Assembly (NCBI GenBank): GCA_031278095.1
Contig: JAITLC010000136.1
Coordinates: 1-64,000 of the forward strand
DNA length: 64,000 nucleotides
Direction: 5' to 3'
Source: Treponema sp.
GTDB taxonomy: Bacteria; Spirochaetota; Spirochaetia; Treponematales; Breznakiellaceae
Shown: positions 43,337 through 51,764 of the stretch, piece by piece
How the letters are laid out: each line of letters begins with the position of its first letter
Position numbering within the stretch: position 1 is the stretch's first letter
Notes under the pieces: generated by a model
Told to the model about the DNA's origin: nothing
Databases searched by the model: none
What the model saw: the letters and a program-made list of their open reading frames with translations, nothing else
Made by a program: the position numbers and the translations under genes

Positions 43337-44785
43337 TTAATCGGCGTCCTGCCGGCGGTTTATCTCCGAAATGCGCCAGGCGTCCTTGTGTCTGATCAGT
43401 GTTACTTCGTCACGGATACTGAGAACCTGGGGGATCATCGGAGATATTTCTCCCGGCGCCGTAAGCTCTCCCCCCGGAGCCGCTTCTTCCGCACTGCCGG
43501 GATAGTAGATCTTGTAGCGGGCTTCGTAGCTGACCAGTTCCCGGCTTTCGTCTCCCCCATTCAATTCGATGGAGAGGTCTGTGACGCCGAACACCGGGAC
43601 GGGGAGGACAGGGGAGCCCTGAGCCTTCCACTCGGGAGCGGAGAGCATGGTCAACTGTCCTATTTCATAGGCCTGGCGTACCTTGCTCATCACAAAAAAG
43701 TTGGTCACCATGTTGATGTCTTCCTTTCCGGCCTTTTCTATGACGCAGGCTTCCATCATTATGTGATCCAGGGTATTAAAACTGTTATAGTAAGCCGATA
43801 CGACTTCTTCCGCCCTCATGCCTTTGGTAGTGGGCCTGTCCTTCTGGCCTGCAACAATGCTGTGGGCTATCAACCCGGCGACAAGCACGGCAACGGCGAT
43901 CACCGCAATAATCGTGGAGTTCCGGATCACGAAGCGGCGGCTCTGCACCGATGCAGTCTTGCGTTTCTGCAGTTTCTTTCTTTCCTCTTCAAGCTCTTTA
44001 AATTCGCTTTCGCTCAGGGCTTTGACAAAGGATGAAGGAGGGCCTTCAAGAACAGCGGCAAATTCGCCAAGATCGGTGCGTTTTTCGCCCTTACCCGGGA
44101 AAAGCGCCCTGTCGATGAGGGCGGCCAGCCTTTCGTCCAGTCCGGGGGCGGCAAGACGGGCGGGGAGAAATACCCCTTCGTTCATGTCCTGATGCAGCGT
44201 ATCCCCCGGCTTATCGGAAGTCAAATCCCAGGGCAGCTTTCCTGCAAAGATGCGGTAGAGCATGACCGCTGCGGAAAAAGCCGCCGCTTCCCCCCCGTTC
44301 AACGCCGGATTGACATAAGCGTCCCGCCCGGAAAAGAGGGCTTCATTCCCTTCGGCCTGGAGACAGCGGGTACAGAGGAAATCCGGGGGGAAGAGAATGA
44401 CGCCCGAAGCCTGCACGATTACCGCGCCCGGCCAGATTGGAACAGCCTCATCCTTCAGGCGGGCGCGTATCCAACAGCGCAGGGCATCCAGCGCCTCCTC
44501 CCTCCGCCGGTTATCCTCAAGGATACTGTCAAGCCTTTCTCCCTCAAAGGCCGGCCCCCGGATGATCATGCGCTTTCCCTCTCCGGGAGCCGCAGGAGAA
44601 TCCGTCTCGATCACCGCGGCAGGCTTCCAGATTTCTTTCCTGCCTTCAGGATAGAGGATAAAACCCTGCTCGGTAATAAACTGGGCAAGTTTTGCCTGCG
44701 CAAAGCCCTGGGCATCAAGGCCCGTATCAAAGCCCAGAACTTTTTCGCCTTCCGGCTCAAATGTAAAAATATGAACGTTCATCAT
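43337..44785 (-). CDS. Membrane protein with degenerate kinase-like domain
   Basis: The 482-residue protein has a cytoplasmic N-terminal domain (about 1-255) that resembles the C-lobe of a protein kinase: VIVQASGVILFPPDFLCTRC, AYVNPALNGGEAAAFSAAVMLYRIFAGKLPWDL and LIDRALFPGKGEKRTDL. The ATP-lysine loop, HRD and DFG motifs are not visible, so it is probably a pseudokinase. A charged coiled-coil stretch (about 262-280), one membrane span (about 290-312, IIAVIAVAVLVAGLIAHSIVAG) and an outer NTF2-like domain (about 325-475) follow. Its start overlaps the hflC stop, so it belongs to the hflK-hflC operon. Confidence 0.7.
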   Translation of the reverse strand: MMNVHIFTFEPEGEKVLGFDTGLDAQGFAQAKLAQFITEQGFILYPEGRKEIWKPAAVIETDSPAAPGEGKRMIIRGPAFEGERLDSILEDNRRREEALDALRCWIRARLKDEAVPIWPGAVIVQASGVILFPPDFLCTRCLQAEGNEALFSGRDAYVNPALNGGEAAAFSAAVMLYRIFAGKLPWDLTSDKPGDTLHQDMNEGVFLPARLAAPGLDERLAALIDRALFPGKGEKRTDLGEFAAVLEGPPSSFVKALSESEFKELEEERKKLQKRKTASVQSRRFVIRNSTIIAVIAVAVLVAGLIAHSIVAGQKDRPTTKGMRAEEVVSAYYNSFNTLDHIMMEACVIEKAGKEDINMVTNFFVMSKVRQAYEIGQLTMLSAPEWKAQGSPVLPVPVFGVTDLSIELNGGDESRELVSYEARYKIYYPGSAEEAAPGGELTAPGEISPMIPQVLSIRDEVTLIRHKDAWRISEINRRQDAD

Positions 44786-45732
44786 CTCGGTGAATAAAGA
44801 TAGCGGAAATAATCCATGTCCGTGGACAGTGTCTTGTCAAACTTCGGCATGGTTGTCCTGTAGGATTCCAACGCCCGCCAGAAATCGAAGAAAGAGCGAT
44901 CCTGGTTGTAGGCTTCCGCATAGATCCTCGTGGCCTCGGCGTCGGCGGTTCCCCGGATCGTTTCGGCCTTCTCATACGCGTCGGAAAGTATCGAACGGCG
45001 CTCGTTATCCATACGGCCCATCCATTCGGCCTTTTTGCCTTCGCCTTCGGAGCGGAAAGCCTGGGCTATCTGATTACGTTCCTTGATCATCCTGGCGTAT
45101 ACGGACTGTGTCAATTCGTCGCTGTAGCGGATCTGCCGGGTAACCACATCAATGAGTTCTATTCCGTATTCGGGAACCATGCGCCTGGAACGGAAGAGAA
45201 TCTCTTCCGCCAATTGCCGCCTTCCCCTGGCGACAGGTTCTCTGCTCCCCTCACTCTGAATGAGAGTGGGGATCTGTTCCATATCAATACTGTCGCCTAT
45301 GCCCAGACTGTCCTTGGAATTGCGGACTGTTTCCCGGAGGTAGTTTTCCGCAACAACGGTACGGACTTCCGAATCGATAACTTCGGCAAGCTTTGAATAG
45401 GCCCCGTCGATTGTAGTGATCGATTCATAGAATTTTTTCGGATGGGAGATCCGCCAGCGGGCAGTAACATCAACCCAGATATACTGTTTCTCCCGTGTGG
45501 GCATACTCTTGGCTTCCCCGTCCCAGGCAAGAATACGTTTGGGATAGCGTACCACATCGTCGATAAAGGGTATCTTTACATGGAAACCGGCGTCGGTGAT
45601 AACATCGGTAAGGCGGCCCATCTGAACGATAACGGCCTGTTCGCCTTCATCAATAATATAGAAGGGGTTTGCGATGAGTAGACCGATAAGAATGACGGCC
45701 AAAACAATAAAGGAGCTGACAAATTTTTTCAT
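44782..45732 (-). CDS. hflC: HflC, band-7 membrane protease modulator
   Basis: The 316-residue SPFH/band-7 protein has one N-terminal membrane helix (about 5-25) and ends with a periplasmic domain carrying AEATRIYAEAYNQDRSFFDFWRALESY in two parts, the HflC hallmark. With HflK it forms a large cage around FtsH and limits its activity on membrane proteins. ATG at 45732 follows GGGGGAGAG and lies 1 base from the hflK stop; the longer frame from 45939 would overlap hflK. Confidence 0.93.
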   Translation of the reverse strand: MKKFVSSFIVLAVILIGLLIANPFYIIDEGEQAVIVQMGRLTDVITDAGFHVKIPFIDDVVRYPKRILAWDGEAKSMPTREKQYIWVDVTARWRISHPKKFYESITTIDGAYSKLAEVIDSEVRTVVAENYLRETVRNSKDSLGIGDSIDMEQIPTLIQSEGSREPVARGRRQLAEEILFRSRRMVPEYGIELIDVVTRQIRYSDELTQSVYARMIKERNQIAQAFRSEGEGKKAEWMGRMDNERRSILSDAYEKAETIRGTADAEATRIYAEAYNQDRSFFDFWRALESYRTTMPKFDKTLSTDMDYFRYLYSPR

Positions 45733-45733
45733 A

Positions 45734-46720
45734 TTAACGCTCTCCCCCGGCAGTTCCGTCCGAAACCCTTCCTGAACCCAGATTCCGCAGAGGCAGGAAA
45801 TTTTCAAAGTTTCTGTCGATGAGTATTGTTTTTTCTTCATCGGCAAAGACATCTTCAACCATTTCATAGTAGAGACGCTGCCGGGTAACTTCCGGAGCCC
45901 GGCGGTACTCTTCGTACACGGAGAGGAAGCGCGCCACATCCCCCCTGGCCTTGTTCACCCGCTCGGTACCGTAACCCTGGGCCTCCTGAATGAGCCGTTC
46001 CCGCTCGCCCCGCGCCCGGGGAATCTCGGCGTTGTAGGCCTGCTGACCTTCGTTAATCAGCCGGTTCATGTCCTGTTCCGCCTTGTTCACATCGTCAAAA
46101 GCTTCCTGCACCCCGGAAGGCGGATCAATGTTCTGGAGCTTTACGGCAATAACATTGATCCCAAGGCCATAACCCCGGAAGGTTTCATTCATAATATCCG
46201 TACCTGCCGCCTCGATGGCGCTCCGTTCGGAGCCCATGATATCCATGATCGGCCTGTCGCCTACCAGCATGTTGATTACCGAGCGGCTCACATCCCGGAT
46301 AGTCCGGGATCTCTCCTGAACATTGAAAACCCAGGCCCTGGGGTCTATGATGCGGTACTGGATGATCCATTCAACATCAATGATGTTGAGATCCCCGGTG
46401 AGCATGGTAGCCTCGCTGGTGTCTCCGGAATAGGTAGACTGGATGCCGCTTGAAAGCGTGCGGAAACCGAACTGTTCGGTCTGTACGGTTTTGACATTTA
46501 CATTGTAGTTCTTGTCGATACCGAAGGGAAGCTTGATGTGAGGGCCGGGGCCTCCGGTGTTGAGGTACTTCCCGAATCTGGTAACAACAGCCTCCTCGGT
46601 CTGGTCAACAAAATAGATGCTGGTTGCCAGGAAAATAATCACCACAATCACGGCGAATGCGATTCCGCCTACGACCGGTGAAAACCACTTTGCCCCTTTG
46701 GGAGGACTGAATACAGGCAT
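45734..46720 (-). CDS. hflK: HflK, band-7 membrane protease modulator
   Basis: The 328-residue partner of HflC has a membrane helix (about 15-38, VVGGIAFAVIVVIIFLATSI), the band-7 domain start FVDQTEEAVVTRFGKYL, and the helical tail EIPRARGERERLIQEAQGYG. It lacks the Gly-rich N-terminal extension of the E. coli protein. It is the first gene of an hflK, hflC, pseudokinase operon on the minus strand. Confidence 0.93.
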   Translation of the reverse strand: MPVFSPPKGAKWFSPVVGGIAFAVIVVIIFLATSIYFVDQTEEAVVTRFGKYLNTGGPGPHIKLPFGIDKNYNVNVKTVQTEQFGFRTLSSGIQSTYSGDTSEATMLTGDLNIIDVEWIIQYRIIDPRAWVFNVQERSRTIRDVSRSVINMLVGDRPIMDIMGSERSAIEAAGTDIMNETFRGYGLGINVIAVKLQNIDPPSGVQEAFDDVNKAEQDMNRLINEGQQAYNAEIPRARGERERLIQEAQGYGTERVNKARGDVARFLSVYEEYRRAPEVTRQRLYYEMVEDVFADEEKTILIDRNFENFLPLRNLGSGRVSDGTAGGER

Positions 46721-46800
46721 AACATACCTCCACTATCATAATAGCGGGAAACGGGAATTCTGGAAAGGGTATACGGGCTGCATCTCAATCTTTTTCCAAG

Positions 46801-46856
46801 AACCTGTTCCAAAACCGTGCGCATTAGCGCACAGTCAATTAGTTTTGGAACAGGTT
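46801..46856. repeat. TGTTCC-family element, 56 bp, perfect ends
   Basis: AACCTGTTCCAAAAC and GTTTTGGAACAGGTT are perfect 15 bp inverted repeats enclosing a second hairpin, GTGCGC/GCGCAC. It lies between the divergent hflK and rpoZ genes. Confidence 0.75.
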
Positions 46857-46894
46857 CCCTTTACATTTTCTTAAAAAAATTGTATTTTCATTTT

Positions 46895-47086
46895 ATGATA
46901 TTCCCCCTGGAAGAACTTATTGAATATAATGAGAACATGTACGAGATCACCTCCGCGGCTTCTCGCCGCTCTTATCAGCTTTCCATGTTGAAAGACCCGG
47001 AAATTGAAGAGAACGACGGCAAGGTTGTCTCCCTCGCATCCCGGCAGGTCTTTACCAAGGAAGTGGAATTCCGGCTTGAAGAATAG
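46895..47086 (+). CDS. rpoZ: RNA polymerase omega subunit
   Basis: The 63-residue protein begins MIFPLEELIEYNENMYEITS and has the helix AASRRSYQLS, matching the RpoZ core motif (AARRARQL in E. coli), and ends with SLASRQVFTKEVEFRLEE. Such short omega proteins are typical of spirochaetes. Omega helps RNA polymerase beta-prime fold. No clear ribosome site precedes the ATG at 46895; an upstream TTG at 46881 is possible. miaA follows 39 bases later. Confidence 0.75.
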   Translation: MIFPLEELIEYNENMYEITSAASRRSYQLSMLKDPEIEENDGKVVSLASRQVFTKEVEFRLEE

Positions 47087-47125
47087 GCCGGCCGGCGGGT
47101 TGTACATACCGGAAGCGTAGAACCT

Positions 47126-48169
47126 GTGTTCCCTGTTTTTGTCTTTTTTGGGCCTACCGCATCAGGAAAGACCGGTATTCTATACCGTCTTTTTACAGGT
47201 CCGGCTTCCCTCTGCCCCGCAGAGGTGGTTTCCGCGGATTCGATGCAGGTCTACCGGGGTATGAACATCGGAACAGCCAAGCCTTCGGCAGCGGAACGGG
47301 CGGCGCTGCCCCATCACCTTATTGACATACGGGAACCTTCCGAACAGTTCAATGTTGGGGACTTTGTGCGCCTGGCCGGTGAAGCCTGCCAGGACATTCA
47401 CCGCCGGGGGAAGCTTCCGGTAGTTTCCGGGGGAACCGGTTTTTACCTGAAAAACTTTATCCGGGGCCTCCCCGAATCCCCCCCCTCGGATCCCCAAATC
47501 CGCACGACGGTGAAGGCCGATCTTGCCCAAAAGGGTGCTGCCGCGCTTATGGAGGAACTGGCCGCATGGGACGCGGAAAGCGCCGCCCGGATTCACCTCA
47601 ACGATACCTACCGGCTCACCAGGGCACTGGAGGTCCTCCGTCTGACAGGCCGGCCCCTGAGTTCCTTCAGGCAAAACGGGACGGAAAGGAAGTATAGCTT
47701 TTTTATAGCGGGCCTCAGACGGGAGAGGGAGGATCTGTACCGCCGCATCGATGCCCGTACCACAGAGATGTTCAGCAGGGGCCTTCCCTCCGAAGTGGAG
47801 GCCCTCTTCAACGCGGGCTTCAGCCCTGCCGATCCGGGCCTGCGGGCCATAGGCTACCGGGAATTTTTTACAGAAGAACGGGAAAACGGTAAACCTCTCT
47901 GGCGTCTTTTGCACGGAAACGCGCGGGATCTCTCCGCCATAGAGGCCCTCGTCGCCCGAAATAGCCGCCGCTACGCCAAACGGCAGATCACCTACTTCTC
48001 CTCTTTACATGAAACAGTCTGGATGGATGCGGACAGTGAAGAAACGCCAACGGAGACACTTCGCCGGGAACTGGGGGAATTTGTTTCGCGCCAAGGTAAT
48101 TCCGTAAGGCCGGATCTACTTCATCCCCCGCAGAATTCTTGCAGAAATGGGTATGGCGAGGAAAAATGA
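47126..48169 (+). CDS. miaA: tRNA dimethylallyltransferase
   Basis: MiaA adds an isopentenyl group to A37 of tRNAs that read UNN codons, using dimethylallyl diphosphate, which the dxs pathway in this window would supply. The 347-residue protein has the P-loop FFGPTASGKTG (9-16), VSADSMQVYRGMNIGTAKP, DIREPSEQFNVGDF, GGTGFYLKNFI and the C-terminal RNSRRYAKRQITYF. It starts at GTG 47126. Its last 54 bases overlap the convergent MATE gene. Confidence 0.94.
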   Translation: MFPVFVFFGPTASGKTGILYRLFTGPASLCPAEVVSADSMQVYRGMNIGTAKPSAAERAALPHHLIDIREPSEQFNVGDFVRLAGEACQDIHRRGKLPVVSGGTGFYLKNFIRGLPESPPSDPQIRTTVKADLAQKGAAALMEELAAWDAESAARIHLNDTYRLTRALEVLRLTGRPLSSFRQNGTERKYSFFIAGLRREREDLYRRIDARTTEMFSRGLPSEVEALFNAGFSPADPGLRAIGYREFFTEERENGKPLWRLLHGNARDLSAIEALVARNSRRYAKRQITYFSSLHETVWMDADSEETPTETLRRELGEFVSRQGNSVRPDLLHPPQNSCRNGYGEEK

Positions 48170-49465
48170 CAAAATATCTGCCACCGGCATACAGAGTTGT
48201 ATGCCCAAAAGCCCCAGCAGGGGCGCAAGAATAAAAATCGCCGGGATAAGAAAGAGCCCCTGACGGCTCACGGCCAGGATACTCGCTTCAAAAGATTTAC
48301 CGATGGTTTGAGTCATCATGTTGTTCATCACAACCCATGCGGAAACGGGAATACTGATGCACTGGAGCCGCAGGGACAGCGTTCCTATGCGTATAACCTC
48401 AGGATCGTCCCTGCGGAAGAGGGCAATGATCTGAGGCGCAAAGACAGCCATGGCAATGGCAATGACAAAAAGTGCGCCGGCCGCCAGCCGCACACAGAAC
48501 CAGAACGCCTTTTTTACCCTGTCGTAACGTTTTGCCCCGTAGTTAAACCCGCACACCGGCTGAAAACCCTGACCAAAGCCCAGCATGGCCGAGGCTGCAA
48601 ACATGCAGACCCTGTTGGTAATGGAAATGGCGGCAATGGCTTCATCCCCCCAGACCCCGGCAAAGTGGTTGATGATAATCGTCGCAATACTCATGAGGAA
48701 CTGGCGGAGCAGAGCAGGGATGCCGCCCTTGAAGATGTCCCGGTAGTTGGCAAGACTGGGAGAAAAGTTTTTCGGATGGATTCTGATATTGTCCTTGAAT
48801 CTACAGCCGATCAAAAGGATTACAAAGGCAATGCTCTGGCTGATAATCGTGGCAAGGGCGGCCCCCTTCACTCCCATATCAAAACCGTAAATCAGCAGGG
48901 GATCGAGAAAAATATTGATGATGGCCCCTGATGTCATGCCGATCATCGCATAGAAGGCGCTGCCCTGGAAACGGAGCTGCTGGTTAATCACCAGGGAACC
49001 CACCATGACAGGTCCTCCGATAAGGATGAAGAAGATGTACTGTTCCGCATAGGGGAGAATGGTTTCCGTGGCGCCAAGACCCCGGCAGAGGGGGGAAAGA
49101 AGAAAGAGCCCGCCTAAGGAAACAAAAACCATAAAGATGATGCCGCTGAAAAGTCCCGTGGCAGCCATCTTCGATGCGTTTTCAATCCTCTGGGCCCCCA
49201 GTTCACGGGAAATATAGTTTCCCGAACCTTGCCCAAAGAAGAAGCCCAGGGCCTGGATGATGGCCATGAGAGGAAATGCAATACCCACCGCTCCCACGGC
49301 GCTGGTCCCCAGCCTTCCCACAAAGTAGGTATCCGCCATATTGTAGAGCCCGGATATCAGCATGATCATGATACTGGGAATAGCCAGACTTACCACCAGT
49401 TTTCCAACCGGTTCGGTAGTCATTTTGATGAATTTGCTGTTTCCCGATTGCGCAGCCGCTTCCAT
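48116..49465 (-). CDS. MATE-family multidrug/cation exporter
   Basis: The 449-residue inner-membrane protein shows the twelve-helix MATE pattern, with PSIMIMLISGLYNMADTYFVG near the N-terminus and repeated FGQGFQPVCGFNYGA in the second half, the conserved QP-x-x-G-x-N-x-GA motif. It expels cationic compounds using a Na+ or H+ gradient. I start it at ATG 49465; ATG 49426 and GTG 49507 are alternatives, and none has a good ribosome site. It ends inside the 3' part of miaA on the other strand. Confidence 0.9.
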   Translation of the reverse strand: MEAAAQSGNSKFIKMTTEPVGKLVVSLAIPSIMIMLISGLYNMADTYFVGRLGTSAVGAVGIAFPLMAIIQALGFFFGQGSGNYISRELGAQRIENASKMAATGLFSGIIFMVFVSLGGLFLLSPLCRGLGATETILPYAEQYIFFILIGGPVMVGSLVINQQLRFQGSAFYAMIGMTSGAIINIFLDPLLIYGFDMGVKGAALATIISQSIAFVILLIGCRFKDNIRIHPKNFSPSLANYRDIFKGGIPALLRQFLMSIATIIINHFAGVWGDEAIAAISITNRVCMFAASAMLGFGQGFQPVCGFNYGAKRYDRVKKAFWFCVRLAAGALFVIAIAMAVFAPQIIALFRRDDPEVIRIGTLSLRLQCISIPVSAWVVMNNMMTQTIGKSFEASILAVSRQGLFLIPAIFILAPLLGLLGIQLCMPVADILSFFLAIPISARILRGMK

Positions 49466-49870
49466 TTGTAAAGTATAGACTTTTTGGCAATCAATGTGCA
49501 GGGTCACGGACGCAGGATGGGGGGCCTCTTTCCATGCCGTCTCCGCAGACCGCCGCCTTTATCCTCCGGCCCCCCTCCGGCCGCACTTTGTTGCGGCCTA
49601 CCCCCCCCCCTGAACGGTGATTAAAAGGCGGGGGGGTTATAGCCCGAGGCTTGCCTCTATGCCTCCCCGTAACACATCCCTATAACGGATCCCGGCGCCA
49701 CCCTTATCCCCCGCGCGTTCTACTCAGGGAGGAGAAGCGGAAACACCCGGTTTCCGGCAAATCGACACGGTCCGCCACTGCGGACAGACTACTTACGGTC
49801 AATATGTGCATACTTTGACCGCCGCCGATGCCGGATCGGGCTGCGTTCCCTCCGCAATACCACCTATACA

Positions 49871-49887
49871 TAGTAAAAACATAGATT
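49871..49887 (+). promoter_or_regulatory. Candidate operator, upstream copy
   Basis: TAGTAAAAACATAGATT lies 15 bases ahead of the -35 box and matches the copy at 49947. See the shared-motif finding. Confidence 0.35.
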
Positions 49888-49902
49888 TTATAAGATAAGT
49901 AC

Positions 49903-49931
49903 TTGACATATTATTTTGTTTGGAATAAACT
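49903..49931 (+). promoter_or_regulatory. Sigma-70 promoter of the peptide transporter operon
   Basis: TTGACA (49903-49908) and TAAACT (49926-49931) have a 17-base spacer. Transcription should begin near 49938, giving a leader of about 115 bases before the binding-protein gene. Confidence 0.7.
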
Positions 49932-49946
49932 GGAATCATTAAAACC

Positions 49947-49963
49947 TACTAAAACCATAGGAT
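49947..49963 (+). promoter_or_regulatory. Candidate operator overlapping the transcription start
   Basis: TACTAAAACCATAGGAT sits just after the -10 box. With two more bases on the left it is an imperfect palindrome, CCTA-N9-TAGG. A similar motif recurs upstream and at the cysteine synthase promoter, which suggests one repressor for both. The regulator is unknown; the shape is compatible with an Rrf2-type protein. Confidence 0.4.
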
Positions 49964-50052
49964 TAATATGAATTTTGGCAGGGGCTCAGAAATAGTAAAT
50001 AATTCCCCGGTTTTTCCGGGAGATTATAAATTTGGTTAAAAAGGAGATTTTT

Positions 50053-51627
50053 ATGACAAAAAAACAGATGCTTATTCAGATGCTGCTCCTGGCAGTTATA
50101 GCAATGCCGGGCATCGTGTCTGCCGGCGGCAAGAAGGATGCGGGTACTGCGCAGAGTACGTATCGAGAAAATCTGCGTATTGCGGTATCCGCAGCGCCTG
50201 AAACGTTGGACATCGCTTTTTCCTCATCCGCCGTCGCCCAGCAGATGACCAAGGGAGCCGTTTACGAAAGCCTCGTATACGTCAAGAGTGACTTCTCCAT
50301 CGGACTTGAGCTGGCCGAAAGTTTTACGGTCAACGACGATTCTTCGGTGTACACCTACAAGCTGCGCAGGGGCGTCAAGTTCCACAATGGGCAGGAACTG
50401 AAGGCCGATGATGTGGTCGCCTCTCTCAACCGCTGGCTCGAACTCTATGGTTCCGCGGTAACCAAAGGCGCCGGCTTTGTAAAGACGGATGATTACACCG
50501 TTACGATAAACCTAGGACACCCCATGCTTTATCTGAACGAGCTTATCGCCACCGCGGAAAATAACGCCATCATTGTCCCCAAATCTATTGCGGACGCTGC
50601 AGGAACCGGTAAACCCATTACCGAATATATCGGTACTGGTCCCTATCAGTTCACCGAATGGGCCGCCGACCGTTATATCCTGCTGTCCAGATTTGACGGT
50701 TACGTTCCCTATGGAATAAAAGGAGAGTGCTCCGGCTGGGGAGGCTATAAAGAAGCCTTAACACCGAAGGTCTACTACTATTTTTCCAGCGACGGCAATA
50801 CCCGTATCGCAGGTATTCAAACCGGCGAGTACGATATAGTCGCCGGCATCCCCGTAGAAAATTACGGGTTGTTCGAAAACAATGCCCAGTTCAATATCCA
50901 CCAGCTTGATGGCGGCGATCATGCCCTGGTCTTTAACAAAAGGCAGGGTATCGCGTCAAACCCGAAATTCCGGCAGGCTTTACAGGCGGCAGTTAATAAT
51001 GAAGATATTTTATTGGCGGCATTCTCCGATAAGGCTTTTTACAAAACAGACTCAAGTTATATCATCCCTTCCGATTCGGAGTGGTACACAAAAGCGGGCA
51101 GCGAGTATTATAATGTACACAATGCCGATACGGCGCGCCGCTTGTTGCGCGAGGCAAACTACAATGGCGAGCCCTTCCGGTTGCTTACATCAAATACCTA
51201 TGCGGCGTTTTACAACGAAGCCATTGTGGTAGAACAGCAGCTAAAACAGGCGGGCATAAATGTTGAACTTATTGTCCAGGACTGGGCAACCTATTTCAGT
51301 ACCCGTTCAGACCCGGGCAAGTGGGATGCGTTTATTACCGGTTTTGATGTAACCGTACTGCCGCCCTTTATTCTCTACCTTTCGCCTTCCTGGGCCGGTT
51401 TTGCCGATGACGCCGTGCTGCAGAACGGTTTGACGGAGATCACCACCGCCTCAGACAAAAAAAGCGTTATAGGAAAATGGGTTGAGCTGCAGCGGTACTG
51501 TCTGGCCGAATATGTGCCGGTACTCAAGTTCGGCAACTCCAGAGCCGTATCGGTATCGACATCCGGGGTGGAGGGAGGCGTGTATTTTATTTCTGTGCAC
51601 CCGTGGAATATACGCGTTCAACGTTAA
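50053..51627 (+). CDS. Oligopeptide-type ABC transporter substrate-binding protein
   Basis: The 524-residue family 5 binding protein has a signal peptide (about 1-26, ending VSA, then GGKKD) and standard landmarks: LRIAVSAAPETLDIAF, LAESFTVNDDSSVYTYKLRRG with VKFHNGQELKADDVVASLNRW, IGTGPYQFTEW, and NPKFRQALQAAVNNEDI. Ligands of this family include peptides, nickel chelates and glutathione-like compounds. ATG at 50053 follows AAAAAGGAG. It is the first gene of a complete five-gene transporter set, and a repeat separates it from the permease genes. Confidence 0.93.
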   Translation: MTKKQMLIQMLLLAVIAMPGIVSAGGKKDAGTAQSTYRENLRIAVSAAPETLDIAFSSSAVAQQMTKGAVYESLVYVKSDFSIGLELAESFTVNDDSSVYTYKLRRGVKFHNGQELKADDVVASLNRWLELYGSAVTKGAGFVKTDDYTVTINLGHPMLYLNELIATAENNAIIVPKSIADAAGTGKPITEYIGTGPYQFTEWAADRYILLSRFDGYVPYGIKGECSGWGGYKEALTPKVYYYFSSDGNTRIAGIQTGEYDIVAGIPVENYGLFENNAQFNIHQLDGGDHALVFNKRQGIASNPKFRQALQAAVNNEDILLAAFSDKAFYKTDSSYIIPSDSEWYTKAGSEYYNVHNADTARRLLREANYNGEPFRLLTSNTYAAFYNEAIVVEQQLKQAGINVELIVQDWATYFSTRSDPGKWDAFITGFDVTVLPPFILYLSPSWAGFADDAVLQNGLTEITTASDKKSVIGKWVELQRYCLAEYVPVLKFGNSRAVSVSTSGVEGGVYFISVHPWNIRVQR

Positions 51628-51630
51628 ACA

Positions 51631-51730
51631 GGCTCTGTTTATAAAACGTATGTTGTGCACCGTTTCGGTACGAAACGGTGCTTACATGCAATGCCTGTCC
51701 GCAAAGTAACCGACTTTGCGGACAGATACC
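51631..51730. repeat. GTCTGTCC hairpin element inside the transporter operon
   Basis: It begins GGCTCTGTTTATAAAACG and ends CGACTTTGCGGACAGATACC, with a middle hairpin GCACCGTTTC/GAAACGGTGC homologous to that of the 131 bp element. It starts 3 bases after the binding-protein stop and may lower transcription into the permease genes. Confidence 0.65.
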
Positions 51731-51764
51731 AATCAGGACGGAAATTAAAAGTCCGGGACAGTGT

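Larger units (their letters stand above)
49466..50052. other. Long gap with GC-rich hairpins and the dpp-type promoter region
   Basis: The first two thirds are GC-rich: a hairpin GGCCGCA/TGCGGCC (49579-49598), a run of ten C (49601-49610) matched 17 bases later by a run of seven G, and a hairpin GTCCGC/GCGGAC (about 49769-49784). From 49865 the sequence becomes AT-rich and holds a promoter and operator-like motifs. No gene is supported before 50053. Confidence 0.55.

Noticed and set aside
51060-51240. Frames within the binding-protein gene on the plus strand
   Set aside because: They are shadows of the family 5 binding-protein frame, with no independent signals.
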